From an uncultured Clostridia bacterium (GTDB lineage Bacteria > Bacillota > Clostridia > Oscillospirales > CAG-272): 48,778 nt of DNA. Of the stretch, positions 1-7,916 are shown piece after piece (positions within the stretch are counted from its first letter, which is position 1; each line of letters opens with the position of its first letter). The notes under the pieces are model-generated. The model searched no databases. It was given only the letters and a program-made list of their open reading frames with translations, and was not told the origin of the DNA. The stretch is taken from assembly GCA_944381085.1 (NCBI GenBank), contig CALWJX010000017.1, forward strand, positions 1-48,778, given 5' to 3'. The translations under genes were made by a program, and so were the position numbers.

Positions 1-90
1 GTACATTCTGCTTGCAAAACTTTTGCCTTTTCTTAAAGAAAGTTTCACTACTGCTTGACGCTTACGGGCTTCTTGTGCTATAATATTCAT
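1..90 (-). CDS. Transposase/integrase N-terminus, partial (runs off left edge)
   Basis: Thirty codons are visible on the minus strand, starting at an ATG at 90-88 behind a GAGAGGAA ribosome-binding sequence. The peptide begins MNIIAQEARKRQ and continues with a basic segment (KLSLRKGKSFASRMY). This looks like the start of the helix-turn-helix region of a Firmicutes IS transposase of the DDE integrase type, which is family knowledge and not proven by 30 residues. A TATAAT with an extended TG lies at 135-140 on the same strand, so the gene probably has its own promoter. The rest of the element is outside the window, so IS family and intactness cannot be judged. Confidence 0.5.
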   Translation of the reverse strand, partial: MNIIAQEARKRQAVVKLSLRKGKSFASRMY

Positions 91-265
91 GGGAAGTTCC
101 TCTCTGATATGTTAATGTGCGTTGTGGTGACTACATTATACCATATCTTTGAGGATCTTCCTTTCCTTTTTGGTTCATATCATTTTAGCACATACAGGAT
201 TGACAATTTTTCGGCTTTTTAACTTTTGCGAAGTTTTATAATTATGAAAAAATTAAAAATATACC

Positions 266-847
266 TTATTGTCTCGGCATGGGACCTATGCCGAGGGATA
301 TTCCGTTGAGCAGGTTTTCATAACAGGTGTCGTTTGACACAATCATTCTCGCGCCTTCTATATGTATATAACGGAGCGAGGCAAAATTATAGGAAGAAAG
401 AGGTCTGTCAAGCGCGTCGTTTGTGTGCGCGCACACAAGGGTATCTCCTCCTTCAAATCCGCAAATAATCAGAGTATGATAAAAATCCCCTGATTCATTG
501 GCAAGTTGTACGACGTCTCCTTCTATTGCCTTTGTACTGTCCACTTCAAAGCCGTAGGGCCCGATTCCTTGGTTTTCGGTTATGAAAAGAGGGGTGCCGG
601 TCAGAAAATCGTATAAATATTCAACATCTGTCCATGCCGGAGCTCTGTTGTCCGAATTAATAAAGTACCAGCCGAAATCGGGAGTAAAATTCATTGTGCA
701 GCAGCCGGCGTAAATGCATTGTGAAACGAAATTTGTACAGTCTCCTCCTCTCCCGGCAAAGTCAAAAAAAAGCGGGTTGCGTGACAAAGCCCATTTTTTC
801 GCGTATTCGACCGCTCTGTTACGGTTATATTCTTTGTAAACAAACAT
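266..847 (-). CDS. Amidase_6-domain protein (putative amidase)
   Basis: The 193-residue protein fits the putative amidase domain family (Amidase_6, NlpC/P60-like fold). It has an N-terminal YNRNRAVEYA segment followed by NPLFFDFAGRGGDCTNFVSQ, whose Cys37 in GGDCTNF is the presumed nucleophile. A tryptophan-rich middle (GWYF, APAWTD) and a late histidine in FYHTLIICG (His at about 124) are the other expected landmarks. Family members often sit on larger secreted proteins in spore formers; this one has no signal peptide and is essentially the domain alone. The substrate is unknown. The start is supported by GAGGT six bases upstream. A perfect 12 bp palindrome (861-872) sits immediately upstream of the ribosome-binding site. 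Confidence 0.8.
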   Translation of the reverse strand: MFVYKEYNRNRAVEYAKKWALSRNPLFFDFAGRGGDCTNFVSQCIYAGCCTMNFTPDFGWYFINSDNRAPAWTDVEYLYDFLTGTPLFITENQGIGPYGFEVDSTKAIEGDVVQLANESGDFYHTLIICGFEGGDTLVCAHTNDALDRPLSSYNFASLRYIHIEGARMIVSNDTCYENLLNGISLGIGPMPRQ

Positions 848-1077
848 ATTGATACCTCGTGCCGATATCGGCGTTTAAATTACTTTTTGTAAAAAATCTG
901 CCGTTAATAAATGTATGCGTTTTTTACCGACAGTGTTACCTTTTGCGATTGAATAAAAAAGACGGCGGCAGGTTAATAATAATAACAATCACGACCGTAA
1001 GCTTTTTCTTTTTGGCGTTTCCGGTCGGACACACCGCTGATTTGCGGATATAATCTTTGGAAAGGTATGGTATTTTT

Positions 1078-1677
1078 ATGGCGACGGATTTTCAGAACAG
1101 CCAGACAAAACTCAATCTTCTGCGAGCTTTCGCGGGAGAAAGTCAGGCGCGAAACAGATATACAATCGCGGCGTCCCAAGCAAAGAACGATAAATTGCAT
1201 GTGATTCAGGCGGTTTTTCTGTTTACCGCGGGACAGGAAAAGGAACATGCGGAGATTTTTTATAATCATTTGGCTTCATGCGCGGGACAGAATATAAAAA
1301 TTGACGGGGGATATCCGATTGATATTGCCGACTCGATAGTGAAGCTACTGCGCTTTGCACAGCATAATGAATATGAAGAACACGATGATGTATATCAGAA
1401 TTTCGGACAGGTCGCGAAATCAGAGGGATTTGACGCGGTCGCGAATTCATTTTTCAAGATCGCGGAGATTGAAAAGACACACGGAGACAGGTTCAAGAGA
1501 TTTGCCGATCTGCTTGAACAAAACAAGCTTTTTGTATCCGATGTGGAATGCAAATGGATGTGTCTTAACTGCGGCTATACATTTGAGGGATTGGCGGCGC
1601 CCGAAATGTGCCCGGTGTGCAGACATGACAAGGGTTATTTCATAAGGGCGGACCTTTATCCAGTTGTGGAAAACTGA
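1078..1677 (+). CDS. Rubrerythrin
   Basis: A non-haem di-iron peroxidase of anaerobes that reduces hydrogen peroxide in the cytoplasm. The N-terminal ferritin-like four-helix domain shows the usual ligand motifs: FAGESQARNRY (Glu21), EKEHAE (about 54-59) and EIEKTHGDRF. The C-terminal rubredoxin-like domain carries two CxxC pairs, CLNCGY and CPVC, for the mononuclear iron. The start is placed at the ATG at 1078 because GGAAAGG lies 12 bases upstream. A TTG seven codons earlier (1057) would put the ribosome-binding site inside the gene. Length (199 residues) is normal. It stands alone between the leftward amidase gene and the SipL-like gene, with a TATAAT at 1049-1054 but no good -35 box. Confidence 0.93.
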   Translation: MATDFQNSQTKLNLLRAFAGESQARNRYTIAASQAKNDKLHVIQAVFLFTAGQEKEHAEIFYNHLASCAGQNIKIDGGYPIDIADSIVKLLRFAQHNEYEEHDDVYQNFGQVAKSEGFDAVANSFFKIAEIEKTHGDRFKRFADLLEQNKLFVSDVECKWMCLNCGYTFEGLAAPEMCPVCRHDKGYFIRADLYPVVEN

Positions 1678-1837
1678 TTAATATTTTTGATATTAATAAA
1701 GCTTATCGTTCTTTTTAGCGCGAACAGTTCGGAACGGCGGTAACTCGGATATACAATTTTAAGTGAGGCCTGACGCGGCACAGCGCGCGCAGGTCTCCGA
1801 TTTTTTTCTGTCCGGATAAAATAAATGTCCGGCGCGG

Positions 1838-1866
1838 TAATATTCTCCGAAAGACATGCATATGCT
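1838..1866 (+). promoter_or_regulatory. Candidate sigma-E-type sporulation promoter of the SipL-like gene
   Basis: TAATATT (ATA core at 1840-1842) is followed 16 bases later by CATATGCT at 1859-1866. This matches the mother-cell sigma-E/K pattern of ATA, a 16-18 base spacer, then CATAnnnT. It sits 48 bases before the start of a gene whose homologues are sporulation genes. The match is short and was found by eye. Confidence 0.35.
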
Positions 1867-1913
1867 TTATTGAAAAATCAGACCGCCGATATGCGGTAAT
1901 TTGGAGGAAGGAT

Positions 1914-3446
1914 ATGGAGAAATACAACAGCTACGCCGAACAGGGGGCATTTATACAGATTCCCGTATGCGATAAAGTCATAACACAGGAACTGTCAGGA
2001 GATTTTACATTGCCCGACTACCAGCCGGAAATCAAAAGATTGCTTCGCATAACAGCATCTGTTTTGCCCGCGTCAGGTTATTTCGGAACATCCGACGCGG
2101 AGTTTTCGGGGAATATTGACTATTATGTGCTTTATACGGGGAGCGACAATGAGGTTTATTGCGCGCCGCTTACAGCCGAGTACAGCGTCAGCGTTCCGAT
2201 AGATTGCGACGACATGGGCGCCGGATTTGAGGGCAGCGCTCATATAGTTTCGGATTCGGTAAGCGGAAGAGTGGTGGCTCCCAGAAAATTAAGTATACGC
2301 TGCCGTCTGAAAACAAACGCGCACATATACAGTATAGTGCCCCTCGGCGGAGATTTCGGAAGCGACGTGGACCCCGCGGCGGTCGAGAAGCTGAACGGAG
2401 AGGTGAATGCCGCGCGTATCTATCGTGCCACGGGTGAAATAATGCGGCTCAACGATGAAATAATTCCCGATTCGCGTTCGGCAGACATAAGGGTAATATG
2501 TGCTGAGGGAAAGGTTATGATAAATGAGGTAAACTCAAATGCCGGAGAAGTAAACTGCCGCGGCGACGTACATATGAAGGTAATGATGAGCAAGGAAAAT
2601 GGCAGCGAACCGTACAGTGTTGTCAGAAAAATGCCTTTCTCTCAGAATATTCCGATTGAGGGCGTAAGCTTTGACTGCAACGCTTATGCCAGCGGAACCG
2701 TCAGCGAGCTGAGTGTCAGTGTTGAAGAGGGAAGAATAAGCATTGACGCCGGTGTAATAATACAGGCGGAAGCTCAGAAAAACGAAAATATCGGGTATGT
2801 AAAGGATATGTATTCGACGGTCTGCGATACCGAATGTGAATACAGGCAGCTGGGCGTTCCTGTAGCTAAGGGAAGCTTTAACGGAAACTTTACATTGAGT
2901 GATTCGCTTTCACTTGAAGAGGCAGGAATCAATCCCGCCTCGGGGATTGTGGATTGCACGGGAACGGCGTATGTTGAAGATTGCGCTCATGAGAAGGGCA
3001 AATGCGTAATTTCCGGCAAGGGTAAATTCAACCTTATTCTTGAGCGCGACAATGAATATTCGACGAATGAAATTGAGTTTCCGTTTAAATATGAGCTTGA
3101 TTGTCCTGAAGGGACCGTCGGAACCGACTGCAGAGCCGATGTGATATCTTGCAGGGCAAGATTGGACGGCGAGAGGATAGGAATTGACGCCGAGATAGCG
3201 ATATGCGGACGGAATTTCGGTATCGAAAACATTTCGGCGCTCACGGCGGTGCATTTCGGAGAACAGCTTAAAGGCTCATGCGGAGAATATGTCATTTGTT
3301 TCCCGGCTAAGGACGATACTCTGTGGAGCGTGGCTCAGAGATATCGCACCCATATTTCCTCACTTATAGACGCAAATCAGCTTTCGGATAACTGTTCTCC
3401 GGATGCTCCGGCGTCTTTGGAGGGAATAAACTATCTTATAATCTGA
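1914..3446 (+). CDS. SipL-like spore coat protein: SPOCS (DUF3794) domains plus C-terminal LysM
   Basis: The 510-residue protein begins with a typical SPOCS/DUF3794 signature, ITQELSGDFTLPDYQPEIK (residues 24-42). Further beta-rich segments of the same kind occupy about 170-290 and 310-430. The C-terminus (about 455-510, YVICFPAKDDTLWSVAQRYR) is a LysM domain, normally a peptidoglycan or SpoIVA contact. This matches SipL of Clostridioides difficile, which is needed to encase the forespore with coat. That function is inferred from domain layout. There is no signal peptide, as expected for a mother-cell coat protein. GGAGGAAGG lies just upstream of the ATG, and a terminator follows 25 bases after the stop, so it looks monocistronic. 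A sigma-E-like promoter is proposed at 1838-1866. Confidence 0.87.
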   Translation: MEKYNSYAEQGAFIQIPVCDKVITQELSGDFTLPDYQPEIKRLLRITASVLPASGYFGTSDAEFSGNIDYYVLYTGSDNEVYCAPLTAEYSVSVPIDCDDMGAGFEGSAHIVSDSVSGRVVAPRKLSIRCRLKTNAHIYSIVPLGGDFGSDVDPAAVEKLNGEVNAARIYRATGEIMRLNDEIIPDSRSADIRVICAEGKVMINEVNSNAGEVNCRGDVHMKVMMSKENGSEPYSVVRKMPFSQNIPIEGVSFDCNAYASGTVSELSVSVEEGRISIDAGVIIQAEAQKNENIGYVKDMYSTVCDTECEYRQLGVPVAKGSFNGNFTLSDSLSLEEAGINPASGIVDCTGTAYVEDCAHEKGKCVISGKGKFNLILERDNEYSTNEIEFPFKYELDCPEGTVGTDCRADVISCRARLDGERIGIDAEIAICGRNFGIENISALTAVHFGEQLKGSCGEYVICFPAKDDTLWSVAQRYRTHISSLIDANQLSDNCSPDAPASLEGINYLII

Positions 3447-3471
3447 ATGTTTTTGACGAATAACCGCAATG

Positions 3472-3508
3472 AAAGGACTTGTGTCGTTGTGACCCCAAGT
3501 CCTTTTTC
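3472..3508 (+). terminator. Rho-independent terminator after the SipL-like gene
   Basis: AAAGGACTT (3472-3480) pairs perfectly with AAGTCCTTT (3497-3505), and the T-run extends to 3507. It lies 25 bases past the stop codon and between convergent genes. Confidence 0.85.
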
Positions 3509-3548
3509 TGTTTACGGTTTTTCATGGTATAAGATCTTTGTTTGCAGG

Positions 3549-4139
3549 TCAGCCGGCAAACAGCAGCATTGCCAGCAGAAGAATGAGTTCTCCGTCAGGT
3601 TCCTTCTCGTTGTTGCCCGACAAATACACCATGAGCATAATACCCATAATCAGCAGTTCTTCGCTTCCTATACCGTGACCGAACGGAAAATTGTTTTTCA
3701 GAGCGCCGGGAGGCAGTATTGATGAGAACAAACTTCCTTTCCTTTCGCACCGTTCGCATTTGTTGTCGGGTATAGGAAGCGTCGAGAGGACAGGTTGGGA
3801 TATTTCGTCCGGCCGGTCGGGCTCGTTTACACTTACTTCGGCGGTATTTTCAAAGGTCATTTCATCGGAAGTATTCTCTGAAGATTCTTCAGACGAGGAA
3901 ACTTCATCTTCCGCTGATATCGGGTTGCTTGGATAATCTGCTTTATTTGTATCAATACGATGATTTTCAGGTCTGTCGGAACGCATGGTATTTTTATCGG
4001 GAGACATGCGTTCGGAAGCGGGATTTTTTCCCTGCGGGTGGGTCGGGTAAAACCCCGGACCGCTTTTGAACATACTTCCTCCGTAGTTTTCGGGAATTTT
4101 TATTTTCGGTTCTTCTCTTGACGGCGGTCTTGTGTACAT
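3549..4139 (-). CDS. Uncharacterised protein with proline/acid-rich linker and hydrophobic C-terminus
   Basis: I do not recognise a named family. The 196-residue protein starts with a charged segment containing IPENYGGSMF (about 15-24). A long polar, Ser/Glu/Asp-rich linker spans about 35-120, followed by CERCERKG (two cysteines at about 128-131). The last 45 residues, from GSEELLIMGIML to the end, form two hydrophobic stretches separated by NNEKEPDGE. This resembles the short hydrophobic tails seen on small clostridial proteins. AGGAAAGGG precedes the ATG. It is the last gene of a leftward three-gene group (4969 to 3549, gaps of 31-56 bases), convergent with the SipL-like gene. A sporulation role is only a guess from position. 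Confidence 0.7.
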   Translation of the reverse strand: MYTRPPSREEPKIKIPENYGGSMFKSGPGFYPTHPQGKNPASERMSPDKNTMRSDRPENHRIDTNKADYPSNPISAEDEVSSSEESSENTSDEMTFENTAEVSVNEPDRPDEISQPVLSTLPIPDNKCERCERKGSLFSSILPPGALKNNFPFGHGIGSEELLIMGIMLMVYLSGNNEKEPDGELILLLAMLLFAG

Positions 4140-4170
4140 TATATCATATCCCTTTCCTAAAATTACTTTT

Positions 4171-4683
4171 CTAAAGCGTCTTGAGTATGTCTCCCAAACG
4201 ACTCAGTTTAATAATATAATCAATGGCGTTCTGACGTTCCGCCCCAAGATACGGCTTCATTGCGCACAAAAGAGCGGCACGGCTGTCGTAATCGTTTTTT
4301 TTGCTCGGCGGCGGTGCCGCGGGCTGTGGGTTTTGCTGCGCAAAGGTCTGGGCGGATGCGTTTGTATCTGTGTTTCCCGTCTGATGTGAGGAACCGCCAA
4401 GCCCGCTCATCAGAGGACCTAACGCCGACAAAATCTGAGGAAGTTTTGAGATAAGCTCAGGATTGGATAGCAGGGAAGAAAGTATATCCCCGGTTGAGGA
4501 GTTTTTTTGCTCTGACTGTTGATTTTGCTTGTTTTCCCCGTTGCCGGATGCCTGCGCGGAATCGTTGCCCCGACCTGACATTATTTTTCCCAATAGGTCA
4601 AACAGAAAATCACCGCCTTGACCTTCGCCGATTTTGTCCGACTGCTCACCGCGGTTGTCCGCGTTTAAGTTAATGTCGTTCAT
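4171..4683 (-). CDS. Uncharacterised low-complexity protein with conserved-looking C-terminal helix
   Basis: No family is recognised with confidence. The protein (170 residues from this start) has a Gly/Asn/Gln-rich first half and a central hydrophobic region at about 65-100 rich in small residues (LLSNPELISKLPQILSALG). A Gln/Pro linker follows, then a C-terminal block AALLCAMKPYLGAERQNAID (about 135-154) that looks like a structured helical motif. The ATG at 4683 is preferred because GGAGG lies five bases upstream. An in-frame ATG at 4698 has only AGGA at 12 bases. It is the middle gene of the leftward group, between the 76-residue gene and the hydrophobic-tail protein. No signal peptide is seen. 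Confidence 0.7.
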   Translation of the reverse strand: MNDINLNADNRGEQSDKIGEGQGGDFLFDLLGKIMSGRGNDSAQASGNGENKQNQQSEQKNSSTGDILSSLLSNPELISKLPQILSALGPLMSGLGGSSHQTGNTDTNASAQTFAQQNPQPAAPPPSKKNDYDSRAALLCAMKPYLGAERQNAIDYIIKLSRLGDILKTL

Positions 4684-4738
4684 ATTTGCCTCCGGCATAA
4701 TATATAACCGTCCTTTCTTAAAATATTTTTAATGTAAA

Positions 4739-4969
4739 TCAGAAATTGCGCTTGCCTTCCTTATAGCTTTTAATGAGTTCTCCGGCGCGTTCTATATCTT
4801 TGTCGGTAGCCGCTGAGAGCGCGGAACGCAGACCGTTAAGGTCTTTGGGACTTATATTGACATTACTGATGTCAATTCCCGAATTTGCCGCGAGCCTTTT
4901 TATCATTGCCGCGAGTTTATCGTCATCCAGCATCAGAAGCATGTCAAGAGTTTTTTTATCTATTGTCAT
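4739..4969 (-). CDS. Small uncharacterised helical protein
   Basis: This 76-residue cytosolic protein is predicted to be mostly alpha-helical. Its segments are LDMLLMLDDDKLAAMIKRLA (9-28), then SGIDISNVNISPKDLNGLRSAL, then a Lys/Arg-rich end. It has neither cysteines nor a membrane segment. The spacing of leucines and acidic residues suggests a small structural or adaptor protein. A strong GGAGGA lies 11 bases before the ATG, and it is the first gene of the leftward three-gene group. I know of no assigned function. The tight grouping with two other unknown proteins argues they are expressed together. Confidence 0.7.
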   Translation of the reverse strand: MTIDKKTLDMLLMLDDDKLAAMIKRLAANSGIDISNVNISPKDLNGLRSALSAATDKDIERAGELIKSYKEGKRNF

Positions 4970-5074
4970 GCAGTATATATTCCTCCAATCTTTTGACTGT
5001 TATAAAGATAAAGGTCTTTATGACTCTTTTCAATGGCAGTTTATGCTGAAAGTAAAAAAATGTGCATGTGCTTA

Positions 5075-5103
5075 TAGACAAACGGGATTTAAAATGATAT
5101 AAT
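5075..5103 (+). promoter_or_regulatory. Sigma-A promoter of the phosphoesterase gene
   Basis: TAGACA (5075-5080), 17 bases, then TATAAT (5098-5103) with an extended TG at -15/-14. The start codon follows 88 bases downstream. Confidence 0.75.
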
Positions 5104-5191
5104 AATAGTGTGTATATGAAAAATAAGCAAGCCGAAAACAAAAAGGGTAAAGTTTGTTTCAAACAGGATTATGAAAGGAACGGTCATATAG

Positions 5192-5704
5192 ATGGAATTT
5201 CTTGTATTGTCTGATTCGCACGGAAATCCAGAAAGACTTACGGATATATATAAAAGGCAGATTAAAAAGCCCGACGGAATATTTTTTCTGGGAGACGGAT
5301 TGCGTGACCTTGACTTGTGCGATTTTTCCGATACTCCGGTATATTGCGTCAGGGGAAACTGTGATTTTTTTTCGTTTGATATTGACCGGGAGGCAAAAGA
5401 CGAAAGAATTGAGGAAGTGTGCGGATATAAAGTTATGTTGACTCACGGACATTTGTACGGGGTAAAACATTCTTTGGGAAAAATTCTGCACAGCGCCGCC
5501 CAAAAAGGCGCGGATATTTTGCTTTTCGGACATACTCACATACCTTATGAACATGTTTACACTCCGGAACGCGGGGAAATCGCGGGGCTGCAAAAAACTC
5601 TTTATGTCATGAATCCCGGCGCTGTCGGAGGATATGTATGCTCGTTCGGATGTATCGGCATTTCGGACGGCGGTAAGATACTCCTTTCACACGGCGCTTT
5701 GTAA
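5192..5704 (+). CDS. YfcE/MJ0936-family metallophosphoesterase
   Basis: A calcineurin-like phosphoesterase that hydrolyses phosphodiesters with a two-metal centre in the cytoplasm; the physiological substrate is not known. All five motifs are visible: D8-S-H10-G, G-D35-G, RGN56CD, THGH (H85, H87) and FGHTH (H114, H116). At 170 residues it matches the short YfcE/YtfJ-type family. The ATG is preceded by GAAAGGAACGG at about 13 bases. It has its own promoter. The only hairpin downstream (5723-5743) has its T-run on the other strand but may stop both transcripts. Confidence 0.92.
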   Translation: MEFLVLSDSHGNPERLTDIYKRQIKKPDGIFFLGDGLRDLDLCDFSDTPVYCVRGNCDFFSFDIDREAKDERIEEVCGYKVMLTHGHLYGVKHSLGKILHSAAQKGADILLFGHTHIPYEHVYTPERGEIAGLQKTLYVMNPGAVGGYVCSFGCIGISDGGKILLSHGAL

Positions 5705-5710
5705 AAATGG

Positions 5711-5743
5711 AAAAATAAAAAACCGCAGGGGTAAACCCTGCGG
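5711..5743 (-). terminator. Terminator of spoVG
   Basis: The 8 bp GC-rich stem CCGCAGGG (5723-5730) / CCCTGCGG (5736-5743) has a 5-base loop. On the minus strand it is followed by TTTTTTATTTTT (5722-5711), so it ends spoVG. It also lies 18 bases after the rightward phosphoesterase gene. Confidence 0.85.
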
Positions 5744-5760
5744 CGGGAAGATTTCTTTAA

Positions 5761-6078
5761 TCAGGCTTCGTCAGATGCACTGACGGCTTCGGCTTCCTGT
5801 GCGTTTTCAGCGGCTTCTGCATTTGCGAGCGCGTCTTCGTAAGCGGCGATTACAGCCGATTCGAGAATGCTTCTGAACTGAGCGTTGATGGGATGTACTA
5901 TATCGCGGTAAGTGTCGTCGGGGTTTTTGCGGCTGGGCATAACGATAAAGAATTTATCGCGCGCATTGATGACTTTGATGTCATGAACTGCCAACTGGCT
6001 GTCAAATGTGACCGAAACAATTGCCTTCATAGGACCTTCATCGAAAAGCTTTCTCACTTTAATATCTGTTATCTGCAT
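5761..6078 (-). CDS. spoVG: Septation regulator SpoVG
   Basis: SpoVG is a small DNA/RNA-binding regulator that influences septation, sporulation and capsule or envelope genes in Firmicutes. The protein starts MQITDIKVRKLFDEGPMKAI and keeps the family's VTFD, INARDKFFIVMPSRK and YRDIVHPIN motifs through residue about 75. The C-terminal tail (about 85-105) is an Ala/Glu-rich helix, variable in the family. Length (105 residues) is usual. GGAGG lies just upstream of the ATG. A TATAAT at 6195-6190 with TTGAAT 19 bases upstream (6220-6215) is a weak promoter candidate. It is divergent from murC. Confidence 0.95.
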   Translation of the reverse strand: MQITDIKVRKLFDEGPMKAIVSVTFDSQLAVHDIKVINARDKFFIVMPSRKNPDDTYRDIVHPINAQFRSILESAVIAAYEDALANAEAAENAQEAEAVSASDEA

Positions 6079-6327
6079 GTTTTTTACCTCCGTTGTTTTT
6101 TCAGCAGTTTCTTTACTTACCGTTAAGCCGAGATGTCAGCGACGGTATTATTGAGACATATGGAAATATTTGTTTTGCCTCATGCTATTATTATAAATGT
6201 CTTTTGTGAAGACTATTCAAATATAATTGGTTTTTTTTGTGAAATGGTAAATTTTAATTGTAAACAATATAACAACAAACATTAACTGTCGTTAATATAA
6301 ATTTGTAGAAAAAAGGAGATGGATAAC

Positions 6328-7752
6328 TTGTCGACGCCAAATACACATTACGGAGCGCAGAGAATTGATACTGTTATAAAAAACTGCAAAAATAAAACCG
6401 TATTTTTTTCGGGCGCGGGAGGAGTAATGATGTCCTCGCTCGCGCTTCTCACAAAGAAAATGGGTTATTTGGTAAAGGGCTCGGACAGGAGTCGCACTGA
6501 AATCACAGAGGAGCTTGAAAATTCCGGAATTGAAATCTCATACTGTCATTCAAGAGACAATATAGACGAGAATTGCGGCGCGCTTGTATATACGGTGGCA
6601 ATCTCGGACGACAATCCCGAATACTTGAGGGCGGGGGAACTCGGAATACCGCGCATATCCCGGGCGGATTATCTGGGATATATAATGACGGGATATAAAA
6701 ACCGCATAGGCATTGCGGGTATGCATGGCAAGAGCACCACAACTTCAATGTGCGCCCAGATATTTCTTGACGCCGCGAAGGCTCGCATAGCTGGGGAACC
6801 GACGATAATTTCCGGAGCGGCTTACGGACCCATGGGAGGAGCCTATTATATAGGAAGCAATGAAAATTTTATATTTGAGGCGTGCGAGTATATGGACAGC
6901 TTTCTGGATTTCAACCCGACTGTCGCCGTATTGCTCAATGCCGAAATGGAGCATGTGGATTATTTCAAAAGTCTGGACCAGATCGTGAATTCTTTTTCAA
7001 AATACGCGTCTCTGACGGGAAGCGGGGGGTATGCAGTCGCGAATGCCGATGACCGCAATATAATGAGGTCGGTAAATGGATATTGCGGAAAGCTTATTAC
7101 GTTCGGAATAAAGAACGAATGTGACTTCAGGGCGGCCGATATTGAAACGGCGCGCGGTCTTCCGGCGTTTGATATGTTATACGGGAATGAAAAAGTCTTC
7201 CGTGTTCAGCTTCCGGTGTGCGGAGAGCACAATATTTACAACGCTTTGGCGTCCGCGGCGGCGGCTTATGTCTGCGGAATTGATTTTGAGAGTATACGTA
7301 AGGGACTTGAGTCCTTCGCGGGAACTAAAAGACGCATGGAGTACAAGGGAAAGATTAAAGGGGCGGATGTCTGGGATGATTACGGTCATCACCCTACGGA
7401 GGTTGGGGCTACGCTCGCGGGTGCGAGGCAAATGTGCCCCGGAAGACTTATCTGTGTTTTTCAGCCCCATACATACAGCAGAACCGCGGCGCTAAGGGAT
7501 AAATTCAAATCGGCGTTTGAACCCTGCGATATTGTATTGCTGTGCGATATCTACGCCGCGAGAGAGGAAAATATATACGGCATAAGCTCCGAAGGTCTCG
7601 CCTCGGTTGTGGGTGAAAAGGCGGTTTACGCAAAGGACATCAAATCCTGCGCAAAGACTCTTGAATCAATAGTGAGAGAGGGCGACACGGTCGTTATAAT
7701 GGGAGCGGGGGATATATATAACATTTATAAAGAGCTTGATCTTGAAAATTAA
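6328..7752 (+). CDS. murC: UDP-N-acetylmuramate--L-alanine ligase MurC
   Basis: MurC adds L-alanine to UDP-MurNAc in cytoplasmic peptidoglycan precursor synthesis. The N-terminal Rossmann part has FSGAGGVMMS, the ATP P-loop is GMHGKSTTT (about 131-139), and the C-terminal ligase domain carries DDYGHHPTEV, the Mur-ligase signature. Start choice: the only ribosome-binding sequence, AAAAAGGAG (6310-6318), directly abuts an ATG at 6319, which is too close to work. The TTG at 6328 lies nine bases from GGAG and is preferred, giving 474 residues. The ATG would add only three. It lacks murB or ddl neighbours. Confidence 0.93.
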   Translation: MSTPNTHYGAQRIDTVIKNCKNKTVFFSGAGGVMMSSLALLTKKMGYLVKGSDRSRTEITEELENSGIEISYCHSRDNIDENCGALVYTVAISDDNPEYLRAGELGIPRISRADYLGYIMTGYKNRIGIAGMHGKSTTTSMCAQIFLDAAKARIAGEPTIISGAAYGPMGGAYYIGSNENFIFEACEYMDSFLDFNPTVAVLLNAEMEHVDYFKSLDQIVNSFSKYASLTGSGGYAVANADDRNIMRSVNGYCGKLITFGIKNECDFRAADIETARGLPAFDMLYGNEKVFRVQLPVCGEHNIYNALASAAAAYVCGIDFESIRKGLESFAGTKRRMEYKGKIKGADVWDDYGHHPTEVGATLAGARQMCPGRLICVFQPHTYSRTAALRDKFKSAFEPCDIVLLCDIYAAREENIYGISSEGLASVVGEKAVYAKDIKSCAKTLESIVREGDTVVIMGAGDIYNIYKELDLEN

Positions 7753-7826
7753 ATAAAAATTTTGTTGGATATACACAAATTCATTACGCAATTTTTGTGC
7801 GTATATCTGAAAATCATAAATATATA

Positions 7827-7855
7827 TTGACATTTTTAATAATATATAGTAAAAT
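7827..7855 (+). promoter_or_regulatory. Sigma-A promoter of the lipoprotein gene at 7917
   Basis: TTGACA (7827-7832), 17 bases, TAAAAT (7850-7855). It sits 62 bases before the ATG at 7917 and inside any longer reading of that gene, which supports the later start. Confidence 0.78.
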
Positions 7856-7916
7856 AAGTTATAACATTATCCGACATTTTCCGAGCTTTTATCAAATGCG
7901 CAAAGGAGATGTGTTT

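Noticed and set aside
7797..7916. Extended N-terminus for the lipoprotein at 7917
   Set aside because: It contains a good promoter, and the signal peptide with lipobox starts properly at 7917.
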